A stretch of 6,096 nucleotides of DNA from NCBI GenBank assembly GCA_029880065.1, contig JAOUPD010000069.1, positions 1 to 6,096 on the forward strand, written 5' to 3'. Both the position numbers and the translations under genes were made by a program. The stretch's first letter is position 1. Each line of letters starts with the position of its first letter. Origin of the DNA: Hadesarchaea archaeon. GTDB lineage: Archaea > Hadarchaeota > Hadarchaeia > Hadarchaeales > Hadarchaeaceae. The notes under the pieces are model-generated. The model saw only the letters and a program-made list of their open reading frames with translations. It had not been told where the DNA came from and did not search any database. Below, piece after piece: positions 1 through 5,960 of the stretch.

Positions 1-47
1 CCATCCCTTTTTGTTAATATTAGTTAACTTTATATTTTTATGTATCG

Positions 48-176
48 TTAGAATTTGTTGATTATTGTCAGAAAAGTGTTATGCTCAAACTTCATCAACC
101 TTTCAAGCCCAGCCGAACTGAGTTGCTCACACGCCACAACATACGAGAAAACCTTAAAACCAGTACGATCTCTCAT
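48..176 (-). CDS. Possible 42-residue small protein, unrecognised
   Basis: An ATG at 176-174 opens a 42-codon frame ending in TAA at 50-48. It is preceded by AGGAG (189-185) with an 8-base spacer, a good archaeal ribosome binding site. About 60 bases further upstream on the same strand lies a TATA-like CTTATAATG (around 241-249), just beyond the oligo-T terminator of the operon, so an independent transcript is conceivable. The product has no signal peptide or membrane segment; it begins MRDRTGFKVFSYVV and ends FLTIINKF. I do not recognise a family. The frame can be read a few codons upstream of the ATG before a stop, so this could also be the tail of a decayed gene or chance. The evidence is translation signals only. 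Confidence 0.3.
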   Translation of the reverse strand: MRDRTGFKVFSYVVACEQLSSAGLERLMKFEHNTFLTIINKF

Positions 177-278
177 TGGCTTTGCTCCTAAACCCCTAAA
201 TCACCCCTACTTTAGGAACAAGGCCCCAGTCCAACCAAGCATTATAAGTGAGAGATTGTCCTATGAATCGTGCGGAAC

Positions 279-293
279 AAAAAAAAAGAAAAA
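279..293 (-). terminator. Oligo-T terminator of the three-gene operon
   Basis: Read on the minus strand, five T residues, a C and nine T residues follow the stop codon of the last operon gene by about 16 bases (plus strand A-tract 279-287, G288, A 289-293). No stable hairpin precedes it. Intrinsic termination at a bare U-tract is the known archaeal mode, and the position just past the last gene of the operon fits that role. Confidence 0.65.
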
Positions 294-309
294 GATGGTA
301 GGGAAGGAA

Positions 310-1359
310 CTAGTACATTGACTCAGCCATTTTCATTAAATACTCTAGTGGGAGCTCTCCTGTAATACGGTAATTAATAGTTCCATCAAACCAGCTTACG
401 GTCGCAGGGATAATTCTCCCGGTCTCCGAGTCAATAGTCCCGTACTCGATAGCATACCCCACGTTTCCATTTATTCTGATTATTTTCGGGGTCACGTCAT
501 TGAATGCCGTGCTTATGAACTCCTGCACTTTTTCCTCGTCCATTCCAAGCCAAGGCCGGTTATAGATAACCAATTTAAAATTTTCCGAAGATAGATTAAC
601 TATAACATGGTCTCCCCCGACGACTTCCAGTATTCTTACCTCCTTTACTGTTACTCCCTCAGGGAGGTAGGAGGGCATTCGGAAGTATGGGACTCTTTCC
701 TCAGCTTCTTGTAGAGAAACTGGTTTACCAGGTGACTGATACTGTATATCTGGCAGAACTCTCGTAACCCCCAGATCATTGCCACCAACGAGCGCTCCGG
801 TTGAGGAAATTTCTTTAACCCCGCAAAAACCGCAAACTATTGAAAATTCTCCGTTCTCTTCTCGAAAGTATATCCTTACTTTTTTACCTTCGTGAAAAAT
901 CGGTTGGTCTTCTACCCAAAGACTAATTTCGTTTTCCCCCATCTCTCCACCCGGCGTTACAATTCGAAGTTTATCTTCTGTAAATGGCTCTCCCTTGATA
1001 TACCTCTCAATTTCTAAATCAGTATATGTAAAAATAATTGTTCCGTGTATATATGGAAATAGAGTTCTTTCTTCACTCCATTTACTTTCCACTTTTTCAA
1101 CTGTTCCCTCAATTATGTAATCAGCTTTTTCAGTTATGTAAGATTCATCAGCACATTCTGCTGCTAAAGCCCCAGCTCCACCGGATTGCTTTACTACTAT
1201 TGTACCTTCTGTTGTTGGAGTAGCCGTAAGTTCGGGTAACACAAATAAACCAATTGCAAGAACGGTTACCGCAACAGCCAAGAGCCTATAAAGCAATTTC
1301 TTGTTTGTCGTCATAGTATTTACCAACCCTTCACATATTTTGACTTGTGGATTATCCAT
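310..1359 (-). CDS. Exported/anchored protein with DUF4367-like C-terminus
   Basis: 349 residues from the ATG at 1359. A hydrophobic segment at residues 24-42, preceded by NKKLLYR, is a signal peptide or N-terminal anchor, so the protein should face outside. Residues about 68-185 form one domain starting ECADESYITEKADYIIEGTV, with a conserved-looking PGGEMG turn and a CGFCG motif (Cys176, Cys179). Domains of this general form (a secreted beta-rich fold with xxGTVxxVES and PGGExG) are common in hypothetical archaeal and Firmicutes proteins. Residues about 222-349 resemble DUF4367: MPSYLPEG, LVIYNRP, a central INGNVGYAIEYG, VSWFDGTINYRITG and a terminal LMKMAES. The start is uncertain. The 1359 ATG lies 18 bases after the upstream stop, with GAGG 15 bases before it. 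Met16 (ATG at 1314-1312) would give a more standard signal peptide. It is the last gene of the operon. The exact role is unknown; a DUF4367 domain is often linked to envelope or sigma/anti-sigma lipoproteins in bacteria, which may not carry over. Confidence 0.88.
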   Translation of the reverse strand: MDNPQVKICEGLVNTMTTNKKLLYRLLAVAVTVLAIGLFVLPELTATPTTEGTIVVKQSGGAGALAAECADESYITEKADYIIEGTVEKVESKWSEERTLFPYIHGTIIFTYTDLEIERYIKGEPFTEDKLRIVTPGGEMGENEISLWVEDQPIFHEGKKVRIYFREENGEFSIVCGFCGVKEISSTGALVGGNDLGVTRVLPDIQYQSPGKPVSLQEAEERVPYFRMPSYLPEGVTVKEVRILEVVGGDHVIVNLSSENFKLVIYNRPWLGMDEEKVQEFISTAFNDVTPKIIRINGNVGYAIEYGTIDSETGRIIPATVSWFDGTINYRITGELPLEYLMKMAESMY

Positions 1360-1377
1360 ACAGATAGTGGAATCCCT

Positions 1378-2382
1378 CTATGAAAGCCGCTTCCTGATCG
1401 CGTACGCCACGCAGCAAACGGCAACGCTGACTATCACCACAGCGATCGCGTAAGTGAGATTTTCATTCCCTCCTCCGCCCGCTTCGGTCACCGCCGGACC
1501 GAGGTAACTGTCGCTCTCGGGGAGCCACACCGTATAAGTTCCATCGCCCGCCTCGAAGTAGTACTCGTAATCCCCCACGTCCGCCGAGGTCGTCGTCCAC
1601 GTGCACTGGTACACGGCGCCAGTCGTGTAGTCACCGCTTATTTTTGCCATATCGTGCGCGGCGTTGTCGATGTAGACCTCGACTTGAGACGCGGCATCAT
1701 TATCGGGGTCCACGTAAGTGACTTGGAAGGCGAAGGTCGTGCCCACGCTGCCAGAGGCCGGAGACACAGAGCCCGTCGCGAGGAGAGGGGGATGTTCATC
1801 GGGATGTTCATCATTTGATCTCCCGGGGGTCGGATGAGGCTCGTCGTAGAAGTCATTTGCAAAATTGCCCGTGTCGTGGCCCCCCGCGTACCTGGCCCAA
1901 GAGTGGCCCGACTCCACAACCGGGAATTTGAAATCATCTGGCACAGCATCTATCCCCTTAGAATTTTCCCATAAACCAGTGCTAATGCTTATTCTATCGT
2001 AACGGGCACCAAAATCCATCTCAAAAACCCGTACATCAGATGGTAGATCCCACTGCTCTCTGACTAACTTCTCGTTGGGGCATATGACCACATACTCCTC
2101 GGGGAGGATGTTCATTTGGGGCAGATGTATTGGGCCATTTATCGAGTAAAACCAGACCAGCCATCCCTGGGTGTCAATCGTACGGTTCGTGGGGTTGTAG
2201 ACCTCAAACCACACGCAGAAATTCTCCGAGTAAAAAACCTCATTTATGAGGATGCGGGCTTGGTTCTTCTCAGATCCTCCTTCGCCCTGCACTGCCGGAG
2301 GAACCAAGAGAGTAAATATCACGAAAATGAAAAAGACAGAGTCCCCAAGCGCCCGCCACTTATCACTACAAGTACGTGTCAT
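1378..2382 (-). CDS. Lamin-tail domain / Ig-like surface protein with C-terminal membrane anchor
   Basis: 334 residues. Residues 1-33 are a signal peptide (hydrophobic FFIFVIFTLLVPPAV, cleavage probably near VQG-EGG). Residues about 43-188 are a lamin-tail domain (LTD): ILINEVFYSENFCVWFEVYN, GWLVWF, ILPEEYVVIC, then SWARYAGG and HPTPGRSND, the usual LTD closing signature. An acidic DEHPDEHP linker (191-198) follows. Residues about 200-285 are an Ig-like beta-sandwich (SVSPASGSVGTTFAFQVTY, VEVYIDN, YEYYFEAGDGT). Residues 309-328 are a transmembrane segment ending in RKR, so the protein is anchored with its domains outside. The ATG lies inside the end of the upstream peptidase gene (17-base overlap, different frame), which points to translational coupling; only a weak GGAAG precedes it. 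LTDs in prokaryotes occur on secreted nucleases, hydrolases and adhesins; here there is no enzymatic domain, so a binding or scaffold role is inferred. GC content changes within the gene: low over most of the LTD, high from about position 1920 leftward through the Ig-like part. Confidence 0.92.
   Translation of the reverse strand: MTRTCSDKWRALGDSVFFIFVIFTLLVPPAVQGEGGSEKNQARILINEVFYSENFCVWFEVYNPTNRTIDTQGWLVWFYSINGPIHLPQMNILPEEYVVICPNEKLVREQWDLPSDVRVFEMDFGARYDRISISTGLWENSKGIDAVPDDFKFPVVESGHSWARYAGGHDTGNFANDFYDEPHPTPGRSNDEHPDEHPPLLATGSVSPASGSVGTTFAFQVTYVDPDNDAASQVEVYIDNAAHDMAKISGDYTTGAVYQCTWTTTSADVGDYEYYFEAGDGTYTVWLPESDSYLGPAVTEAGGGGNENLTYAIAVVIVSVAVCCVAYAIRKRLS
1789..1812 (-). repeat. Two exact tandem 12-bp units encoding DEHPDEHP
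   Basis: The plus-strand unit GGGATGTTCATC occurs at 1789-1800 and again, exactly, at 1801-1812. It encodes a repeated Asp-Glu-His-Pro linker between the LTD and the Ig-like domain. An 11-base version (GGATGTTCATC, 2451-2461) encodes DEHP near the C-terminus of the adjacent peptidase. Confidence 0.85.
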
Positions 2383-4723
2383 CTGCTAGACTTCCATCAT
2401 TAGCGTCCCCGCCCTCCTGAGAAAGACCGTTCGCATCGTCGTCCAGCTGCGGATGTTCATCCTGGCTATCATGATTAACCGCATACTCAAATGCCTCAAG
2501 CATCGAGATATAACCATTACCATCTGAATCAGCGTCTACGGGCGTGCTCTGAGGAGTAGCCCAATTCAACGCGCTCTGGAAATGATATACGAACTCATCA
2601 TAATGGCCTTCCGTGTCACATGCCCAACTAGATTCAGTATTTCGGCAGGCAGTCATGATTACACAATTGGATCTGCTCACCTCACCCACAAATCCGCCGC
2701 TGAAACACTGCTCCATGACCACAGTTATTTTCGCGTAGTTGGTTATTTCGCCCAGATATTGATTGCCGGAAAATTCATCGTCCCTAATAGACTCCCCCCA
2801 CAATACGAGTACTGCTGGTTCGCCGAAATCACAATCGCCGTCACTATTAGAATCCACATAGCTCCCATGATCAGTTGAGTAAACGAATAAATAATCATTT
2901 CCAGTCATATTACTGCCCAGAGTGTTAAACACTGTCCCTAAGTTATCCTCCGTGGCTGAGTAATCGATAATATCCGTCGCCTCAACTACATCATCTGGAT
3001 TCGAACAGTTCGCGCTCGAGGGTATGTTTCCATCAGCATAAAGCACATAGATGTCACCGGCAGCAAACCCGTAATTTTCCAAAATTTTATACATGAAGTA
3101 AAGATCGTTCCAGTATCTAGCGTAATTATTATCCTTATTCCATCCACCCGAGATCAGTACAGCATATTTCTTTACAGTGTATTCGACGTAGAGGGTCGGC
3201 TTTGGGTTCGCGGAAGCGTATTCCTCGCTGTAGATCTCGGTGGTGCTCGTGCCTTCCCCCATCAACCCGATGGCGAACCAGTCCGAACTCAATTGATCCT
3301 GTAGGTCAAGATCTGCATCTCCTCCCAGATCGACCTGCTTGTTCGTGCCCGCCTCCGGGAAGCCAGCGGGGTTGGCGTAGGTCGTCCCCTCCCCGATTTC
3401 AGTATAAACGGCCAAATCCGATGACGTTGATGGTCTCGTCCCGAGCATCTCGTTAATGTGAGCGCCGCTACCCGTGGACTTCCCGTGGTACTTGAAATCT
3501 GTATCTGAAATAGTCGCCCCGTCAGGGATCGAGGACACGTCCCACTCGACGTAACCCCTGTAGTAATAGTATATGTAGTATGGGACAACGATCATGTCGT
3601 ACATCTTAATCACATCCCCCGTGGAGTCCCTGCTATAACCAGACATCCCAGAAGCATAGTAATAATAGACGTGCCCATCCTGCGTCGGGTTGCTCAGCGT
3701 GGACGTGTAGGGATCTACCACCAGCGACTCTCCCGGCGCCAAGGTCCAGTTCTCGAACGCGAAGTCTGCCTTCAACCCCTGCGCGTGCACGTCCACCGCG
3801 ACCGGTCTCAGGCAGTGCTCGGTCAGCCTCTCACCTTTCTCGTCGTAGTACATGGAGTGCTGCTCCTCGAGGACGGTCATCCCATTATCGTCCCCGAACT
3901 CGAAGAATGGGGAATCGACGACGAGCGCCGCCGCGACCCTGTTCTCACCCCCACCGTGCCTGACCTTGTCCCCAGCAATCCCTGCCCACCTCTGCAGAAC
4001 CCTGAAGGTCGTGTTCTCCTCAATCGCCGAAGTCCAGACCACATCACGCTTCAAGGGCAGGCCCTCGCGGAAGATGTAATTTATCTCGAGCTCGCCGGCC
4101 CAAGAGTTGAAGGTCTTCCTCACCGTGATGTCGTTGCCGTTCTCGAGGACGCTGAAGACCGGAGTCCCCGATTGGGCCCCCACGTCATCCCATCTTCCTC
4201 GTCCCTTAGCCACCCACCTCTGGACCTCCCACCTCTCGTCGTGGACCCTGATTTCCGAGAGGTCGGGGGTGTGGAACTCGGCGTAGTAATCGTAAAACCT
4301 CGCCCCGATGAGCCCGCTCTGAACCTGGTAGTACCCGTCCTCCCAGCGGTTCTCGTAGATATAGGGAACCCACTCGGAGCCGTCCCAGACCCACTGCGGG
4401 GCAGAGTTCCAAGCGAATCTCCCGCCGCCCAGAGCCCACCGCTCGAAGTTGGAACCCCTCTCGATAAATCTTGGAGCCATATTTTCAGCCGCCCCGCCAA
4501 CGGCATCCGGGGCTGCCCCCTCGACATCGACCAGCTCTATAACTATTTTTTCAATTGATCCGTTAACAGCACTTGGGATTACTCCCTCCTTGCCGATCGG
4601 ATTTGGAACCGGACCCGCCGATTCCGCGGATACGTAAGCAGAAGAACCCACCAAACCGACCAGCATGACGATGCATATAACATAAGTGTAGAAAACCTTG
4701 CTCACATTTTGCAAGCACTCCAT
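2366..4723 (-). CDS. Secreted C13/caspase-like cysteine peptidase with DNRLRE-like and EF-hand elements
   Basis: 785 residues from the ATG at 4723. An ATG at 4816 would add 31 residues, but it lies upstream of the TATA box, so I reject it. Residues 1-34 are a signal peptide (FYTYVICIVMLVGLVGSSAYVSA). Residues about 88-340 are a beta-rich region of no family I can name, rich in Trp and Tyr. Residues about 349-516 resemble a DNRLRE-type module: YRGYVEWDVSSIPDGATI, then KPTLYVEYT at its end. Residues 518-785 are the peptidase: KKYAVLISGGWN at its start, LFVYSTDHGS with probable catalytic His619, and VVMEQCFSGGF with probable catalytic Cys673, the His/Cys dyad and order of clan CD (legumain C13 / caspase) enzymes. 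Two calcium-loop motifs lie in this domain: DSNSDGDCDFGE (624-635) and DSDGNGYISMLE (732-743). The C-terminus, DGSLADDTYL, is typical of archaeal members. There is no C-terminal anchor, so it is probably released or held by partners. Substrate unknown; hydrolysis after Asn/Asp or a transpeptidase activity is possible by analogy only. GGAGG sits directly against the ATG, so TTG 4714 or GTG 4705 are alternative starts. First gene of the operon. Confidence 0.9.
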   Translation of the reverse strand: MECLQNVSKVFYTYVICIVMLVGLVGSSAYVSAESAGPVPNPIGKEGVIPSAVNGSIEKIVIELVDVEGAAPDAVGGAAENMAPRFIERGSNFERWALGGGRFAWNSAPQWVWDGSEWVPYIYENRWEDGYYQVQSGLIGARFYDYYAEFHTPDLSEIRVHDERWEVQRWVAKGRGRWDDVGAQSGTPVFSVLENGNDITVRKTFNSWAGELEINYIFREGLPLKRDVVWTSAIEENTTFRVLQRWAGIAGDKVRHGGGENRVAAALVVDSPFFEFGDDNGMTVLEEQHSMYYDEKGERLTEHCLRPVAVDVHAQGLKADFAFENWTLAPGESLVVDPYTSTLSNPTQDGHVYYYYASGMSGYSRDSTGDVIKMYDMIVVPYYIYYYYRGYVEWDVSSIPDGATISDTDFKYHGKSTGSGAHINEMLGTRPSTSSDLAVYTEIGEGTTYANPAGFPEAGTNKQVDLGGDADLDLQDQLSSDWFAIGLMGEGTSTTEIYSEEYASANPKPTLYVEYTVKKYAVLISGGWNKDNNYARYWNDLYFMYKILENYGFAAGDIYVLYADGNIPSSANCSNPDDVVEATDIIDYSATEDNLGTVFNTLGSNMTGNDYLFVYSTDHGSYVDSNSDGDCDFGEPAVLVLWGESIRDDEFSGNQYLGEITNYAKITVVMEQCFSGGFVGEVSRSNCVIMTACRNTESSWACDTEGHYDEFVYHFQSALNWATPQSTPVDADSDGNGYISMLEAFEYAVNHDSQDEHPQLDDDANGLSQEGGDANDGSLADDTYL

Positions 4724-4761
4724 CCTCCACACTACTTTGTATAGTATTATCGTTCTTAAAA

Positions 4762-4776
4762 TATTTATAAATTTCG
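4762..4776 (-). promoter_or_regulatory. Archaeal BRE/TATA promoter of the peptidase operon
   Basis: On the minus strand, CGAAA (4776-4772, BRE-like purine-rich element) runs directly into TTTATAAATA (4771-4762), a near-ideal archaeal TATA box. Its centre near 4766 predicts transcription start at about 4740, some 17 bases before the ATG at 4723. This placement supports the downstream ATG over the one at 4816. The core TTTATAAA is nearly symmetrical, so weak plus-strand initiation is not excluded. Confidence 0.7.
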
Positions 4777-4830
4777 ATTCTGTAAAGTAAACTTTCAAAC
4801 TTAACGTTCCCATCATTATAGTGCCGGAAC

Positions 4831-4899
4831 CATCTGGCGGAGGCTAGCCTAGAGGTCATCCGAATGATCAGACTCGCACCAGAGCAGCGCCGCCAGATG
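4831..4899 (+). ncRNA. Candidate structured RNA (H/ACA-like hairpin) or inverted repeat
   Basis: CATCTGGCGG (4831-4840) and CCGCCAGATG (4890-4899) are perfectly complementary over 10 bp and enclose 49 bases. Inside, GGTCAT (4854-4859) can pair with ATGATC (4864-4869) around a CCGA loop, flanked by possible GAG/CTC pairs, leaving unpaired stretches on both sides. On the plus strand the outer stem is followed immediately by ACA (4900-4902). A stem, an internal pocket, an upper stem and a 3' ACA is the layout of archaeal H/ACA pseudouridylation guides, and the minus strand lacks ACA at that place. Against this, I see no clear kink-turn, the pocket is large, and I have not identified a target rRNA site. 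It could instead be a small mobile-element remnant or a protein-binding site. Confidence 0.3.
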
Positions 4900-5035
4900 A
4901 CAAGTATGGTCAGGAATGGGCTGCGTAAAATATGCCCAAGGATTTACCGATTGTAAGCAAACTTGAGTTTTTACTAAAAAAATTTAATACAAACCTACTC
5001 GATTCCGTTCTAAGTTCGGTCTGGGAGGAGCGTTC

Positions 5036-5098
5036 TTGGCCGCCAGTGCAGTGTTCATCGCAGTAATAGCCGTCATGAAGCCGATGGGTTTGCTCTGA
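5036..5098 (+). CDS. Possible 20-residue single-span membrane peptide, or tail of a frameshifted small gene
   Basis: TTG at 5036-5038 is preceded by GGGAGGAG (5023-5030) with a 5-base gap, as good a ribosome binding site as any in the window. It opens a 20-codon frame ending TGA at 5096-5098. The product MAASAVFIAVIAVMKPMGLL is essentially one membrane helix with a Lys-Pro tail. A TATA-like AAATTTAATAC lies about 35 bases before the ribosome binding site. The same frame is open upstream to 4988 (SKFGLGGAFLAAS...) but has no ATG, GTG or TTG there. A different frame beginning at ATG 4932 reads MPKDLPIVSKLEFLLKKF and would join smoothly to the hydrophobic part after a -1 shift near 5010, giving a small membrane protein of about 55 residues. 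I cannot decide between a micro-ORF, a pseudogene and a sequencing indel. No family recognised. Confidence 0.35.
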   Translation: MAASAVFIAVIAVMKPMGLL

Positions 5099-5103
5099 AG
5101 GGA

Positions 5104-5132
5104 CTGATCTGGGGCTCAGCCCAATGTATCAG
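5104..5132. terminator. Weak hairpin at the convergent end of minD and the small plus-strand frame
   Basis: CTGAT (5104-5108) pairs with ATCAG (5128-5132), and within it GGGC (5112-5115) pairs with GCCC (5119-5122) around TCA. It overlaps the minD stop (5131-5129) and follows the plus-strand stop at 5098. No oligo-T tract follows on either strand, so a terminator role is only suggested by position. Confidence 0.2.
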
Positions 5133-5953
5133 GCCCGCCGCCCAGTGAGCGCACGGATTAATCTGTTGGTGGTCTCCTCCACAGCGCGATCTTCGTAGGG
5201 CACGTAGGGCAAGTCCGCCTCACCAGCTACAACTTTCGCAAGCTCGTTAATCGCGACTGACGCCTCACATTCAGGTTCGTACACAACAACCGGAACCCCC
5301 TCGCGCTCTGCCTCCTGAACCTTTGAATCCTCGGGGATGTCCGCAAGCACCGGCATCGCGCCAAGCGTGCGCCCCATGAACTGCTCGACCTCACCTGTTG
5401 AAATATCCGCTGTCTTACCAGTGCGGTTGACAACGAGACCCCGAGCCCAAGAGCCGAGCACATTCGCCAAGCGGATTGTCTTGTGGCAGTCAACGAGGCT
5501 CGTGTAAGTCGGGTTACAGACCGGCAGCATTTCGCGAGCTGCCGCAATTGAAATTATCGTCGCGTCGGCTATCCCGGCGGGTGCATCGATTAGAAGTAAT
5601 TCGGTTTGCCGCAGAAACTTTTCGACGATTTCCTCGACGCGCTCGCGCTTCACCTTCGAGAGCACGTCATGTACATCTTCAAAACGAAAACCAGTTGGAA
5701 CGACTTTTATACCGTGGTTCTCGTAAATTACGTCTTTAACATCGGCTTTTCCGGTTAGAACATCCAAAAAACTCACTTCACACTTGTGCATCCCCATGAT
5801 TATCCCCAAGTTCGCCATCGCGAGGTCGCCGTCGAGGATCGTGACATCTCGCCCGAGCACACCCAATGCCACTCCGAGATTCGCCGTGAGGGTGGTCTTT
5901 CCCGTCCCACCTTTGCCTGAGGCAATCACTATCGAACGTGGCCTAACACGCAA
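5129..5953 (-). CDS. minD: MinD/ParA-family P-loop ATPase (archaeal MinD-like)
   Basis: 274 residues, starting at TTG (5953-5951). No ATG lies nearby in frame, and GGGGG (5965-5961) precedes it by 7 bases, so the TTG start is well supported. The deviant Walker A GKGGTGKTT (13-21) with the signature Lys14 defines the MinD/ParA/SIMIBI class. DGDLAMANLG (41-50) is the switch I region, LLIDAPAG (120-127) carries the Walker B Asp123, VVNRTGK (174-180) is the usual nucleotide-base contact region, and MPVLADIPEDSKVQEAEREGV lies in the usual C-terminal third. Its length is normal. ATP-driven dimerisation, usually on the inner membrane face, is the family property; the last residues (TTNRLIRALTGRRA) could form a short basic amphipathic helix for membrane targeting. 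Archaea have many MinD homologues of different or unknown function and no MinE, so the name shows family and not a proven role in division-site choice. No functional link to the surface operon is visible. Confidence 0.93.
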   Translation of the reverse strand: MRVRPRSIVIASGKGGTGKTTLTANLGVALGVLGRDVTILDGDLAMANLGIIMGMHKCEVSFLDVLTGKADVKDVIYENHGIKVVPTGFRFEDVHDVLSKVKRERVEEIVEKFLRQTELLLIDAPAGIADATIISIAAAREMLPVCNPTYTSLVDCHKTIRLANVLGSWARGLVVNRTGKTADISTGEVEQFMGRTLGAMPVLADIPEDSKVQEAEREGVPVVVYEPECEASVAINELAKVVAGEADLPYVPYEDRAVEETTNRLIRALTGRRA

Positions 5954-5960
5954 ATTTCAA

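Larger units (their letters stand above)
1..309. other. Intergenic region at left edge
   Basis: Apart from the small ORF at 48-176 and the oligo-T terminator, nothing here is clearly coding. Bases 10-45 are very AT-rich and include GTTAA(6 bases)TTAAC and a TTTATATTTTTATG stretch. These could serve as a TATA element for a gene off the left edge on the minus strand (an ATG would fall at positions 4-2), but that cannot be judged from 1-9 alone. A plus-strand frame from 55 to 321 with a TTG start runs through the terminator tract and into the DUF4367 gene, has no ribosome binding site and looks spurious. Confidence 0.5.
4724..5128. other. Intergenic region between peptidase operon and minD
   Basis: This 400-base stretch has no long ORF. 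From left to right it contains the operon promoter (4762-4776), the inverted repeat with ACA (4831-4902), an AT-rich tract (about 4970-4992) that could act as a plus-strand TATA element (AAATTTAATAC), a plus-strand frame for a single hydrophobic segment (ending 5098), and a weak hairpin overlapping the minD stop (5104-5132). The peptidase operon and minD are both on the minus strand, but the separate promoter and the long gap make co-transcription unlikely. Confidence 0.5.

Noticed and set aside
55..321. Plus-strand 88-codon frame starting at TTG
   Set aside because: It has no ribosome binding site, reads through the oligo-A tract to give a KKKKK run, shows no family likeness, and overlaps the end of the DUF4367-like gene.
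3671..4558. Plus-strand 295-codon frame antisense to the peptidase gene
   Set aside because: It lies wholly inside the GC-rich part of a well-supported gene, where antisense frames stay open by composition. Its protein is rich in Pro, Arg and Val with no recognisable domain.
4724..4816. Upstream ATG at 4816 as the peptidase start
   Set aside because: The TATA box (4771-4762) lies inside this extension, and the extra 31 residues would put an odd segment before a normal signal peptide.
4120..4859. Minus-strand frames at 4120-4527, 4206-4439 and 4563-4859
   Set aside because: They are out-of-frame shadows of the peptidase gene and its leader, low in complexity (Arg/Gly/Ser-rich), with no signals of their own.
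4984..5076. Minus-strand 30-codon frame starting MTAITAMNTAL
   Set aside because: It is antisense to the hydrophobic plus-strand frame, has no ribosome binding site and no promoter-like sequence upstream.
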